Source of the DNA: Bryoerythrophyllum caledonicum
Taxonomy: Eukaryota; Streptophyta; Bryopsida; Pottiales; Pottiaceae
Direction of reading: 5' to 3'
NCBI GenBank assembly: GCA_963971425.1
Contig: OZ020523.1
Location: 14,566,867-14,630,866 of the forward strand
Length of the DNA stretch: 64,000 bases
The notes beneath the pieces were generated by a model. The model had not been told where the DNA came from and ran no database searches. It was given only the letters and a program-made list of their open reading frames with translations. Of the stretch, positions 33,459 through 49,460 are shown piece after piece; position 1 is the stretch's first letter; each line of letters opens with the position of its first letter. Both the position numbers and the translations under genes were made by a program.

Positions 33459-35546
33459 CTGTTTCCGAAGTTCGAGACTCGCCGTCCTTGCTTTGCAGAA
33501 GCTCCATCGTCACAGAAGCGCAGCCATGACGTAGCAACCCAGTCCGGACGTGCAACAGATGTCCTACACTCTCCAGATTACGCTACGTCCGCAATGCCAT
33601 AGCAGCAACAACCCGCTTCTATGATAATTTATGAGCAGAAACCAGCAGCATATCATCACGAGAGTCATGCAGCTAGCATGAATGAACATCTGGAACTACC
33701 TCCATCGCGCTGTCCAGAGATCAAGACGACCTAATAAGCTAGCGCACAGGTCTTCAAAGTACACTGTACTACGCCGAAGGCGGCTCCGAACATTCGGTGA
33801 ACAATCGAGAATTCGAGAGGCGGTAGCTGAAGATAGATCATTCTCGGGTTGTCGAAAGGTATGAAGATGACGTACCATGAACTTGCACTTGATGATCAAT
33901 AATTTATCAGCCTGTAGCGGCCGGTGTCATTCTGCATGACCAAGAATTCATCCGTGATGATTCATGCTGTCAGTTAGAGATAAAAGTCGGAAACAGGAAG
34001 CATGCCACGAAACATACGTTCCGTGACTCAGGAGTCCATTCTCGCAGCAATTCTGTGGGTTTATCACGTCACGGCGATGTCACGGTTATACTATACATCA
34101 GTACATATACCATCTTTGGATTCAGAGTTCTGAATTTGCAGTCAAAACTAGTGCAGTCATTATCTTTCAATATCATGCTATATGATTTTTTGGTAATTCC
34201 GGAGAAAAGGTAACTGATACAACTCTCATTGGGATCACTGAATTACTTGGTATGATCTGAGGTCTTTGAACACATAATTCTTGTCAAGGTCTAGGAAAAT
34301 AATATCATTCTCAGAGTAGTAATAAGCCTATAATTGGAACCCCTTCAGAGCACTACATGATACTATTCATTGGAGCATGTAAAAATGCTTGAAAACAAGC
34401 CTTTGACCTTCAAAAATGACCTTGAAATCTTGATAACCGAATTGCCTTTCACTCTAACGCTTCAGATTTGTCTGAATCAAAATCTAGAATTCCCTTTGAA
34501 TTCTTGACCTGTGGTCTTCGCCTTTGTACATACTTCCTCTCATACACATAATCATTGCCTGCGCTATTATTCAGTTAAGCAGTAAAGCTGCGGCGGCTTT
34601 CGCTTTGGCAGGTGGCTGGCATTGTACTTGTAAATTCCAAAATTTGAGGTGTTCAGGGCCTGCACGAATGAGTTCCGTGGATGATTTCCATCAGAAGGAG
34701 ATCCTCGAAGCCTCCCACGAAGCGTCCTCTTTGCAGTCAATCAGATACTAGAAAAGAATCCGTTGCAGTATAACGACATCCTTTTTGCAACCCTTATCGT
34801 CATTGGTAACATCTGGTAAAAATTTACTCAACAATGTGGTACACCCTTTTACCTTATATAATGTGCACGCATTTCTAATGAGGTGAATAAATGATGCGGA
34901 CCATATTAATTTTGGTTTCGGAACAACATTAATGTTAATACTTTTGCATCAACTCCCTCTCACAAAGCACCACCTCACCGCCAGCTCTCCATTACTCATA
35001 CAGTTACCGGGCCGTTACCAAGCTGATGCATGCACACGTACTGTCGTCTACGAAGAAGAATATGCGCACGATCAGCTACAGGGAATCCATAAAGCGCTTC
35101 TCAGCTGATACTAGTCCGATACACAGTTGATACTGAGGCGCTCATGTCGTAAAAGACCCCCAAAAAGCATCTTTGTATACTTGTGAATCGAAGGCTGCCT
35201 GTGAATGTGCTGCTCTAACGCCTCAGTCAACAAAAGGTTTCGGCAGTTTACTGGGTTTCGTTTTTGTGAACAGGTTGTACTGTTAATTGAAAACAGTGAG
35301 TTTCTCTGCGTGCAGGCTGATTACAGACCTTGATCTACATGCTAAGCTGCTTGTATGGAGTTGTTCACTGTTGATGGGCAGCTTCTTGTAACTTTGGCGC
35401 TTTGGGAAACCCTCTTAACATGACAATGTAGAGTGTATTCACCTGCATCGAAAATACTGTTGTCCCACGGACTTGCAGAAGGGAGTCATACGAAGTGGTA
35501 CATGCCAGGTCCTGGACTTGTCAAAGTCTACGTCCAGGAGCCGAGA

Positions 35547-35570
35547 AGCCAGCTTCGCAAGAAGCTGGCT
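35547..35570. other. perfect 10-bp hairpin with GCAA tetraloop
   Basis: AGCCAGCTTC, loop GCAA, GAAGCTGGCT. The stem is perfect and the loop is of GNRA type. No gene is nearby, and transcription of the region is unknown. It may be chance or part of a small foldback. Confidence 0.5.
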
Positions 35571-36489
35571 GTGCACATGTAAGATTTTGTGGGTCTTCCC
35601 CACAGATTGACTTAAATTGACTTAGAGCACAGTGAAATTTTCTTAGAAAGATCAGCTGACGCATGAGATGATCGATACTTGCTGTACTCTGGAAGCTGCT
35701 GCAACTATCATGAGCTGTATGGAACTTGTTATTTTAGCACCATGAGGAGCTTCACTCTCCTCGTGGGTCCAGACACATTAAGTTCCGAATTGGACTGAGG
35801 TGATTCTTTTGAGGTGTGATATGGCGAGTCGCCATTCCCGAAGAAAAGAGGAGCCTCAGATTATAGAGCTTAATTGAGAGCCCAGACGTTCGTATACCAC
35901 GCACTGATCTTGGCATCCTTTCGACCTTTTTTCCAACGCGTAAGACTCCGCATCAACACGCCAAAATTTGTGTCGGTAAGTTGCTTCCGATCGTATCATG
36001 CTTCCCAATCTTTTCAACAAGTGAATCATATATAATTCCAATAATTCTTCGACAGTAAGTAGTGCACGAATTTGACAACATGACGGACGAGCCTTCTACT
36101 GATTTGTTAGTAGTTATTGGACATATTCATATTACTTTCTTCAAAATTTTGTGAATGCTCTTTGGATAAACTGAATATGCTCAGATATTTACAACCTTGA
36201 TAGACCAAGGGTGTATTGGATAAACATGCAAACAAACAGATGAGGACAAATTGACCCTTTTTCTTTGTAAGAAAAGAAGAGAGAAATATCCATTTGCTTC
36301 AAATGCTGTAATTATTACCAAGGCTTTTTTCTATGGATGGTCAAGTTGTTTTGGCACCAAGGTATTGCCGGCCATCAAAAATTTGGGCTGGCCACAAATG
36401 GAAGCCCAACTTGCAAATGAGAGGACCTCAATATTTTTCATGAAAATACTCAAAAACTGCACATTTATATATAAAGAGTGGAATATAAT

Positions 36490-37200
36490 TTCCCACTATA
36501 GGATCTTCTTCTAGATTATTACAATACCATGTTCACGAGATTTCATAAGCTTTGACCGCATGGATTAAAGGACTAGTATAGTGTTTGAAGTGATCATCTT
36601 GTACCTCCTTGTAGTACAAGGATCATCAAACTTTGACTTCACTTGGTGTCAAAATTTTGCATTACACAAAGTCTTCAATGTATTATATCGTCATGTTGTG
36701 TATAATGTTGGTTCCTTGTAAACCAATTTTTGGAGCAAAGGTTCCAAAAGGCCGATATACATCTTATAATATTTTTGAACTAAATTTGTTCTAGAATAAG
36801 AATCCAAGTGGTCATTAAGTAGGTTACATCACATCTTATAGTAGGAAGAATCAAAAAACACCATATTCAATATATTGGGAGATTGGGAGCCTCCTAAAAT
36901 ATTATATGAAGCTTAAGTCGACCTAAACATGCAAATGTTTAGTGATTTTACACAATAAAATTTGTCCTACATGTACAATATGGGTACATATTCAGCTCGA
37001 GTTGAGCTGAATGTGCACAAACAATTTCTATTGGGAAAACCATTCATACCTTTCAAAGTCCTGGAAATCTCCCAATATAATGAATATGGTGATAAAACTA
37101 AAAAAATCTGACTTCTATGTGGAAAAGAAGTATTTTTGGGCACCTTTTTCAACAATGTGTGAGAATATTTGACTTGCATTAAATTGGAATTTTACACTAA
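36490..37200. mobile_element. degraded family A element
   Basis: Blocks such as TTTGACTTCACTTGGTGTC and TGACCGCATGGATT match the interior of the copies at 9670 and 10919. The terminal TTAA repeats are not visible and the 3' half is rearranged and inverted in part (37000-37180). Confidence 0.5.
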
Positions 37201-37239
37201 GTATAGGAGTTTATTATCTACACTCTCAAAGGAACTAAT

Positions 37240-37500
37240 ATTATTTGTTTGTACGTAACATTTATTATAGTGTAAATTGACTTTCCCGTTCATTAAATAT
37301 AGTGTGGATTTATATTGATGTGGATCACCCACACTAATTTACATCAAGCACATGCATGTCAAAATTTGATTGGGTATTTTTTTTCAAGCAAGTGTGCCAG
37401 TCGCCAATTGGATGTAAATCTCCTATTAGTGCAAAGTTCAAACACTTGAACTACTCTAGTCGACAATATATTTAGAGAACAGTGTAGATCCTTGCAATTT
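37240..37500. mobile_element. degraded family B-related MITE
   Basis: It contains CCACACTAATTTACATCAAG, CATGCATGTCAAAAT and GTGTGCCAGT, in the same order as the element at 62811-63010. Ends with TAGTGT are present but imperfect. Confidence 0.5.
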
Positions 37501-37617
37501 GCCAATATATTGGCCAAAGGGCGATGTGATAGGCTAGAGCCAGATTTATTATTTTTTAGTGCACTTTTACATTGTCCTCTCATTGATGGTTTTGTGACGT
37601 GTGTCCGAAGAAGTACA

Positions 37618-38546
37618 TTATCCCGTAAAGGCCCAAGGCATTTCACACCAAAAACACTTCGAAACTCCTCATTCTAGTGCAATGAATAATGAGGTAATCA
37701 AAACGTTTATTTCTACATCTAGTCGTAGGACCCAAATTAAGACTTTTTGATTGACGTCCTCACAAAACTTCATTAATTTTGACCGCACGGATTGAAAGAT
37801 TACAGTGTTTGAAATAGAGAAATTTGTTCTTTTTCTTCCGTGCATTGAGTGGATCAGGAGACTTTGACTTCACTTGGTGTCAAATTTTTGCACTACACAA
37901 GGTCTGAAAACATTACCATCATATTAATCATGATGTTATTTCCTTGCACACCATTTTTTAGAGGACGAGAATGGGTGTAGCGTATTCAAAACATATGTGC
38001 AAGGAGTAGAGGTTCAAAAATTGCCAGTTCACGTTTTATTTTTTCTGTGAACTACATATGTTTTAGAGTGATAATCCAAATGGTCGATATGAAGGTTTAG
38101 ACCACAACTTGAGGTAGAAAAAAAAATGTTACAAAATATGAAGATCTCGTAGTTTTATGTGGAAAAGAAGAAGTTTTTTTGGTACCTTGCCCAACAAAGT
38201 GTGACAATGTCTGAAAATGTTTGACTTGGATTATTATGCTATTTCCACTTAAGACAAGAGATTTTTCTTGACAATATGAAGGGAAATGATTTTATTTGCT
38301 AGTATCAAAAATCTCACATTCAATAGAGTGTTCTAACAAAAGTTTTTGGAGGTGCCCGACGTGCCCGCTCTCCCTTCTCAAAACCTTATAACGTTAGCAT
38401 AGAATGTCGGATCTAGGAAAAAATTGGACTCACACAAAGCTTTTAGCAATGTCCATCTACAGTAGAAATTTCAGAATGGAATGTTACAAATTGACACCAT
38501 AGGAATCTGCCCAACCCTTCAAGAGTCCCCCTTTAGGACCTTTGCA
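37618..38546. mobile_element. family A element, right end degraded
   Basis: The left end reads TTATCCCGTAAAGGCCCAAG. The interior aligns block by block with the copies at 9670 and 10919 in the same orientation, including TGCAAGGAGTAGAGGTTC and GGTACCTTGCCCAACAA. The right end (CAAGAGTCCCCCTTTAGGACC) has lost the terminal TTAA. Confidence 0.65.
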
Positions 38547-38996
38547 ATGCTCACTTTAACAACACAGACCTCCATGCATACAACTTATTATGGGCCTTTG
38601 GAGTATTAACAAAGTTCAATACAAATACAAACATCGCACTAAAAATGATGTTTAGTGTACAAACCCATACACTAATTGCAAACTGGGGTAGACAGGGTAG
38701 CACGGGCATGCCGAATGGCATTAACTTTTTTAGGGGCTGTCACTTGGGCAACCTGTGCTTGAAAAAGGGGGGCAACGGGTTTGATGTGGGGGGAGAGCAT
38801 AATTTGTGGAATTAATCATCCACAAATTAATAATTAGCCAAGAAATAACTGCCGAAAGAAGGCCCAAAATCTCTAGTTGACAGGTGGTTGTGAATTGCAA
38901 TGTGTCACTGACGCTCACGGTGGTCACCACTACACATGTGCCGCCACCGAGACTTAAACCCAAAGTGAGGACTGGACCTTGGGTTTTCCAGTTCAA

Positions 38997-39440
38997 TTAA
39001 CCCCTTAAGGCCCAAGAGTCCAGATTTGCTTAAATACCCCGGTTGAGCGTTGCACCAAGCTTGAGGCTTGGAAGGCTTGGGAGGGTAGGGACAAAACCGG
39101 CCCCTATTTTTATGTTGGAGGGGGCTCCTATTTGATCAAAGGGGGGCCCTATAAGGGTAATTTTTTTTCCAAAAAAATCCTCTAGAGCCCTGAAAGTTAA
39201 AAGGCTAGAAAAATGGACCACCCAAGGCTGAGGCTTGGTGCAACGCTCGACCAAGGTAAATAGGGGGATCCGAGGAGTATGAGTCTCCTCAGAGGACTCT
39301 TTGAAGGTTTGGGCAAGTACCTATGAATTCAATCTTAGACAAGATTATTAGAAATTACATGTAAATGGGCAATACTAAACGCTTTGTGGAAGTACAAGTT
39401 TTTTTCAGAATTTGAAATTTGATGAAAAATTATACTACCC
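38997..39440. mobile_element. family A element in minus orientation, interrupted by another MITE
   Basis: It starts TTAACCCCTTAAGGCCCAAG and continues after the insertion at 39041-39252 with GGACTCTTTGAAGGTTTGGG and the usual subterminal sequence. The distal end is not recognised. This is a nested arrangement. Confidence 0.55.
39041..39252. mobile_element. 212-bp MITE with about 31-bp inverted repeats
   Basis: The left end GGTTGAGCGTTGCACCAAGC is inverted at the right end as GCTTGGTGCAACGCTCGACC, with more pairing inside. The interior resembles the family C MITEs (ACCGGCCCCTATTTT, then AAAAAAATCCTCTAGAGCCC), although the termini are unrelated. No clean target duplication was found. Confidence 0.75.
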
Positions 39441-40427
39441 AAAGCATTTTTTTAGGGAGGGCGGGCATAGTTGGCAAGGTACTATAGAACTAACCATGCC
39501 CATTGTTGGCAACTTGACAACCCTCATTGTTTTTACTTTACAAAGTGGGAAAAAAAGGGTTTTACTTTTTACTTTTTTCAATCGTCTAATTGAAGATGGC
39601 ATAATGATTGGATCCACCATTTGGATTTTAGATCAACATTTCTTTTTTATTTCAAAATATATAATTGCCTATCTAAGTAAATGCCTACTTTCTAAACCCC
39701 TAGTCATTGCAATTGCATTTTAGTTATCCTAAACACCTTCACTACTTGTGATTTTTAGCGAGTATTGACCTAACATTTGGTAGAACATAAATCCATCCAA
39801 AAAACATATGCACTATGTAGCTGAAAAAGTATGCCATTATCTTGAGTCAAAGTATGCTGACCTTGTCCGTACATGGAAGAAAAACAAAATCCACACTTCA
39901 ATCCGTGCAGTCCAAGTTTACAAAATATTTTGAGTATCTTCATATGATAGTGAACTTGGAGGTCCTACAAATAATTTTTTTTTTTTTTAAAATCAATTAG
40001 TTTTGCAACATCTCATCTCGCACTTTTGAGGTGGTTAATTTGGTGAAACATAACTTTGGACATACAGGGGTTAGGAGAGCCTTGAAGGTCCACCATTAAT
40101 AAATCCCAAAATTTGGAAAGATCTGTAGCTTCTACCATCAGAAAGTATTCACTTTACAACAACTCCAAAATTGATTTGAGAAAAAAAAAAAGCCTCAATA
40201 GAACTCTTGGCCTCAGAGCAATTCTAGCAAATGTTAGGTCAATACTCGCTAAAAATCACATACATGCTTTGAAAGACTGCCATGCTGTGATCATGGTCCT
40301 TATATTTGGTGTGAACTGCCTGGCTTCCCAGTCATGCTCGCGTTTGAAATCTGACGATGGGGTCAGGATGGAAGCTTCGTATGGTCGCATGTCCGTTTGC
40401 TTTCTATTTTGTTGCAGCAATCTGTAA

Positions 40428-40568
40428 GGGAACAAATTGGGAACACATTGGGAATCTGTCGGGAATGAATTGGAAACACGTTGGAAATCTATTGGGACTA
40501 TTATAGGGAACTTAACGGGAATTGTTTGGAAATGCTCCGGGAACATTGGGAACATATTGGGAACAATG
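40428..40568. repeat. degenerate 11-bp tandem array, about 13 units
   Basis: The units are variants of GGAACACATTG: GGAACAAATTG, GGAACACATTG, GGAATCTGTCG, GGAATGAATTG, GAAACACGTTG, GAAATCTATTG and so on to GGAACATATTG. The 11-bp period is kept with few slips although individual units differ by up to half their bases. Confidence 0.75.
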
Positions 40569-41559
40569 AGCAACCCGTTTATCAAGAGCCACCCATTGCA
40601 ATAGAATATTTGGAGATCACATTGTGCATCAAAATGCCATAAAAATTAGAGATTTTGGATTTTTTCAAATGACAAAAATTCTCACTTGTCAATTATGATA
40701 ATATCCTTTAATGCACCCTTGGGATTACTAGATTTGATAAGTATGTGGTTGGAAAATGGAATAACAAATAAGGTTATGTAGTGTCATGACAAATGTAGGG
40801 ACAATGTCACAATTGGGAGTTTTTCAGGATATGTTCCATGTCTTCGATTGATTTGAAAATTGGTAGAAACATGTGCAACATGATACTTAATATGAAAAAA
40901 AACAAAGAATTGAAGTGTGTAGTGCAAAATTTGTCCACAAGCGGTGGGCAAAGCCATGTGAAATTCTCAAGCAAGACTCAAAAAATACAATTATCCTCTT
41001 TCAATGCAATTATCTTTCAATCCAAACAATCAAACCTTACGAAAATTTTACCACATATTTTTTTAATAGTTGAGTACAAGATCCTGCGGATACAATCTCA
41101 AAAAAATAAGTTTATCAATTTCCTTCATTAACACAGTAGACTTGGCAGATTTGAGTCATCTTTGAGACAAAATGCCTTGGAAATTTAGGAGTTAAAATGT
41201 TGAGATAAAAATATGTTGCAGAACTTGTAGCAAACCATAGCCAAGCTACAATACGGCATAGGAAGAAAATATAAAATAATACAAAAAGATTATACAAAGC
41301 TTTCCGCCTTTGGATTATCAAATACTAATAATACATGCATGAAATAAAAGTCAATTTACAATTTATTTTATTATATTTTTATTTGGCACACACAAGTTGT
41401 AATATTAGGAACTTGCGGTAGTCTTGTCAAGTAAAGAAAAAAAATTCACAGCCACAATTGAACCCCCAAAGACTCCATTTGGTTTGGGTATCTTTCCACT
41501 AGTGCCTTATAGTTTGGAACCAATTCAATTTACAATCAATAGAAGAGAAGGAATGCACT

Positions 41560-41920
41560 ACTAGAAAGTTGGTATGAGATGGCCATTGAGTAAACAATCA
41601 ACCACCCATAACCAACAAGCTCAGCAATGTGCATATACGGAAGAAAATAAAAATAAAAACGTTTTTATTAGTGATAGCTAGTAGAGTTACAACTTCAACC
41701 CAAGTGATTTCATATTTTTCTTGTGAATTTGTCATGAATTTTTAAAGTGTGCTTCCATGTTTAGTGGGTGATTGCCAAAAGATACCCTGCCCCCCTCATA
41801 AGTGTCAACCAAAAGTAAGGGATTGTAACCAATAACAAACCTCCATTTGGAGATGAATGTGGGAAGAGGATGGAAGTGGGTTGGATACACCTGTTTCACA
41901 ACTTCAAATTAAAATAGGCT
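41560..41920. mobile_element. family D MITE remnant
   Basis: It shares CCCATAACCAACAAG, 'gtgatagctagtagagttacaa', CCAAGTGATTTCATATTTTT and AAACCTCCATTTGGAG with the elements at 54011 and 63068. Its left end is recognisable and its right end is degraded. Confidence 0.5.
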
Positions 41921-42692
41921 ATTGCTTAAGACTCCTTACTTTTGGTTGGCAATTATGAGAAGTACCTAGTGGCAGAAAGGGGCTAACTATGGATGTCCAC
42001 TTTGAAAATTCATAACTATTTCACATATTGTTGGAAGCATATGAAATCACTTAGGCTAGAATTGTAACACTCTGTACTATCAATTGGAAACTAATTTCAC
42101 ATCCCCTCAAAATTTATACACTGCTTATTTTGACTGTCATAGGACGACTTACAATAGTCACTTTCAACTTCTGTTGAGTGTAAGTTAAAATCGACAGCCT
42201 TTGTGTATGAGTTGGTCTGAATACACTTCAGAAAAGAATACAGTTGAGCGTAGTAAAAATATACTAAGAATGTTCAAAAATATTGTCTAGCCACCAACTA
42301 ATGAATGTTTATTCAATGGTCAACAAACGTGTACTCATAGTCTATCATTAAGTCAGAATTAGAATAATGATAATATCTGGATAACGGCACCTGCTGATCT
42401 CTGAGATGACCTTCTAAAGTTCCTCAAATATGCCTATTAAGATAATCTAAAGTCTTACTCTTTTTTTTTTAACACATGTAAAGCTGCAAAGGTGACTACA
42501 CTTTAAATTTCAAACAAGAATGGAGAACCTCTATTAATGTGGAGGGTTAAGATGAACTAACATGAGCTTTACCCTGTATGTTTGAGGGCCATTGACAGAC
42601 TCGTGTTGACTCGCATGTTTCTATGCTCAACAACTTGAGTTGTTATCCTACATATTTGAGGGCCGCCCGTGAATGTAAGACAGTCTCTAGGT

Positions 42693-42761
42693 AAGCCCAA
42701 CTAATTTCTTGTGAGAAGCCCAACTAATTTCTTGTGAGAAGCCCAACTAATTTCTTGTGAG
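42693..42761. repeat. 23-bp perfect tandem triplicate
   Basis: AAGCCCAACTAATTTCTTGT plus GAG is repeated three times without change. This is recent slippage or unequal exchange in non-coding sequence. Confidence 0.9.
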
Positions 42762-44573
42762 GCACCTTCCTATTTTCCCTTTTTCATTGTTTTTGTGAAA
42801 GTACACTTACAATCAGCTCCCTTTACAACAACCTTGTATGTCTTACCAAAAGTTACCATCATTTACCAAGTCCACTTCTCGTATCTACCACAAGAATAGA
42901 TAATGTCCTGTATAACAACATTTGGGAACTGGGTTGTTCTAACAAATGTTGTTGTAATGGGCATTGATTGTTATTTGCAACAGCATGTGGGCATGACATA
43001 TGTTTTCATGCAAAGTTTGAGATCTCCTTCTTACATAAGGTAAGCTCCCTGTAACCAATCAAAACGTTAAATGCCATAACTAATACCTATTAAATAGGGG
43101 TATACTCAACCTACTTCCATCCCATTACCACACATTTGGCTCCAAATTGAGTATTGTTGTCAATCAAGATCCCTTATCTTTGGTATGTAATTTTCGTAAC
43201 TATTGGTGGCCCCCAACTAAATATGGTAGTACACTATAAAAATCCCAACCCTCCTCATGGCACCCCTATGCTGATCCTTCGGTGGGGACTTGTTTTCCTA
43301 GAAAACCTGACTAAATGTTTTATCTATCTGGGCTCCCTATGACATCTTTTGTTGATGTTTACCGGTAGGTTTCTTGCTTGGATCCCTTGCTTCTTGTTGG
43401 GTTGTTGCTTTCCTTCTTCCCCGCTAGTTGCCATTGCGTTGGCTTTTGCCTTTCACTCTTATTGTGTTTTGGCTATGTGCCGATTTTGTTTGTTGCTTTT
43501 GGGCTTCGACGTGTTTCCAATTTGAGTTTCTAAATTAACCCGAATCGGGTCTTTTTAGCACACTTTGAAATTTTATAAGCAATTCACATTTCATTGAAAA
43601 TATACCTTTGCCACTCTTGAATGATCCTATTTCCACCCCATCTTTGCCCTGTTTCCACTCATTTACAACTCCAAATTAAGCGTTGCTATTGGTAATGACC
43701 CTTTACTTTCTGCCTGCACTTACGGAGACACTTAGTAGCAGAAATGCGCTACACATATCATACCACTTTGAATAATCATAACTAACTCACACCTTGTCGG
43801 AAAAATATGAAATCAGTTAGGCTAAAAACGTAACACTAAGTACGACCAATGAATAATAAGTTTTAAAAAAGAAAATTACTCTACATTGAAGAACAAGTAC
43901 CACGAGTGAAAAACTGTAAAACTAAGTGCTATCAATAGAAAATAAGTATATCAATGATTACTTTTCACTGATAAATAAGTTCTACCAATGAAAAATTGTA
44001 GAACTAAGTACTATCTAAATTAAAACCAAGGATTTCTTCAAGTGCTGCAGTGAAAATGCCGTTCTCCAAAGAAGACTGTTTTTTCAAGCCAGGAGTGCCA
44101 CCACCATGACGTCCACGGCTCTACGAATCCACGTGCTTCGAGTGCTCTTTCGCCTCAAAGCAAGCGCCTTTCCCGTCGCCCACACCCTGCCTCCCTCCCT
44201 CCCTCACATGTAGAGCCCTCAGATCTTCAGCAGCACATGATAATCCTATGCAGCTGAAAGAAGTACCGTACCTCGTGGTCGACTTTAACACCTCTTTGTT
44301 GAAAGAATTATTTTTCTTTGACGCAGTGATGCAGACACAATGATATCACCTATGCATTATACGGGTAGCACCTTGATATCACATGGGTAATCACCTAGAC
44401 AAAAAAAATATTTTCTAATATTTTGGACAACTCTTCATTTTGAATTGATTATGTATGAAAGCGACCACGGCGTAGGGTACTGCAGATCATCAGTCTGCAC
44501 ATGCCTCTTTAAGACGGCGGGTGATAATATAAAGATTGTGGTTTTGTTGGCTGGCCAGTGGACGCTCAGCTTG

Positions 44574-44580
44574 CTATATA
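44574..44580 (+). promoter_or_regulatory. candidate TATA box of the OPR gene
   Basis: CTATATA followed by GGAGGCGCGG lies about 810 bp upstream of the OPR start. The leader between would be long and probably spliced, for example at ACCAG/GTACTT near 44636. Confidence 0.35.
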
Positions 44581-45391
44581 GGAGGCGCGGGGCCAGGAGG
44601 GGACTGGAACAGGGAAGCGACGAGGTGTCAACCAGGTACTTGCTTCTCCAGCGAGACTTGCTTTCTGTTCATGTACCACTTGTGAACCCGTTGCTCATGT
44701 TGTTAAGTTGGAAGAGGTTGCTAGACGAAGTGTTGGTTCGGTTTCTGGTGAGTACAGATATTTAGTGACAAACCGTGTTCGAGAGGGTGATTCTCGGAAC
44801 CGTGAGTTTGGCAGCTCGTAGAACTTAGTAAGTTTGGCTCCGTGAAATCTTTGAGTTGAAGTAGGAGCTGAATCTGTAAACTGTGATATATGAACTACTA
44901 AGGTCCGAATTTTTGTGTGTTTCTAGTATTTCTAGTTTTCTAGTGGTCCAAGATAACTTTCTGTTGTACAGCGACTGATAGTTTGTGACTGATTTGCATA
45001 CAGTGAGTAGAATTCTCTTCGCTTGTGGAACGGGTAACTCATGTGACGAGGTGATCCCTGCACTGAATGGTTGAAAGCATCTCAGAATTTCATGAAGTTC
45101 TTACCCTTCATTACTTGGCTTGAATTGCTGTGGACAGCTAACACTTGGTAAAGGTGATGTGCGTTGCCACAAGAATTCGAAGCGAGACAGGACTTCCCAG
45201 GCGGAGCACCAAGAGTGTTGAATCCAGACATGGAATACTGCAGCATCGTTAATTCAGAATCAGTTCAATCTTAAGATCTCCTTCCTGTGAAGGCCCCACT
45301 CGGTTATCTTTTCAGAGCCTTTTTATTCGCACCTGGGCAACCTCCAAGTGCTTTCCTTGCGTCAACTTTGTACACAGTCCGAGGATTGAAT

Positions 45392-48630
<3,239 letters not shown>

Positions 48631-49120
48631 GCCGATCGATCGATCCTCTTACTCCCTTGAATCGAAGTCTAGCGGATCATGGTTTGGATTATTCGTGCGA
48701 TCTAGTAATCTACAATATGAGACAGACAGGCATTGTTTTTGCTAGATTTTCTCAGTAGCACGTGCTTTCTAGGCGGCTATGTTAATACTATCACGGACAG
48801 AATTTTGTAATAAACTATGCATATCTGGCGGTATTTTCTAGATTCTCGGTGTTTTCACGACACTGAGAGATTGTGAACTTTGGCGGCATTTCACAAGCTT
48901 CGGCGGAGAACACTGTCCATTGACGACGTCCATAGATTTCACAGAATGAGCTTCACAAGGCTTGGGAGAATCCACGAGAGTAATAGATCATGCACAACAG
49001 CACTTTCACATAAGGTACATTTCATTGCTCACCCCACTTCACATTAATCATTGTAGCTCTCGCTAATGCTAGCACCAAATTGAATGCGCCCCAGAATTGT
49101 TCCATTTGAAGCATATGCAC
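48631..49120. other. OPR 3' flank, no further gene
   Basis: It probably holds the 3' UTR and spacer. Nothing else is recognised. Confidence 0.45.
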
Positions 49121-49340
49121 TACACTAAACATTGCATTTAGTGTAGCGCCCAGTAAATGACTTGTAAATGCTATAAGTTTTTACTCTTGATGCCAATCTT
49201 TACCAAGAGCACAACTCTCTATAGTATTCAAATAAGAGGATCATCATAAACATAGTTGGTAAAAATATCACTTAAAGTAAAAACTTATAGCGTTTACAAG
49301 TCATTTACTGGGCACTACACTAAATGTGATGTTTAGTGTA
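49121..49340. mobile_element. TA-flanked foldback MITE with hairpin ends (family B)
   Basis: TA occurs at both edges, with CACTAAA ends. Each end is itself a hairpin (CTACACTAAA, short loop, TTTAGTGTAG). Inside lie long inverted arms: GCCCAGTAAATGACTTGTAA with its complement TTACAAGTCATTTACTGGGC, then TAAGTTTTTACT with AGTAAAAACTTA. The internal TTACCAAGAGCACAACTCT segment is shared with 56183-56405. Confidence 0.85.
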
Positions 49341-49460
49341 GTGTCAAGCACGTTGCGAGCGGAAGTGCATCCAACTTATGCCCAACGAGCTATATCCGGA
49401 AAACAAACATTATCGGCCCTATTTCGATTAGCTTGACGCTAAAGGGTTAAGGTTTGCGTT

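Larger units (their letters stand above)
31529..36489. other. long spacer without a recognised gene
   Basis: The first 500 bp probably include the TPX2 3' UTR. No reading frame shows a family signature, and frames near 33682, 34524, 35856 and 36251 are short and uncharacterised. Small structures noted are a 14-bp direct repeat at 33431-33458 and a perfect hairpin at 35547-35570. Confidence 0.45.
39441..44569. other. long spacer without a recognised gene, scattered MITE remnants
   Basis: No reading frame with a family signature was found. It contains the 11-bp degenerate repeat (40428-40568), family D remnants (41560-41920, 43070-43260, 43640-43870) and a 23-bp triplicate (42693-42761). The last 400 bp become GC-richer toward the OPR promoter. 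Confidence 0.45.

Noticed and set aside
40256..40585. 109-codon minus-strand frame with repeated FP/IP motifs
   Set aside because: It is the translation of the degenerate 11-bp array, not a protein repeat.
43640..43870. Further family D MITE copies
   Set aside because: Only interior similarity ('aatatgaaatcagttaggcta') is visible; the ends could not be defined, so they are not listed as separate elements.
32100..44500. Short frames near 33682, 34524, 35856, 36251, 38730 and 39412 as genes
   Set aside because: Most lack an ATG or a family motif, several overlap MITE remnants, and none shows plausible splice partners.
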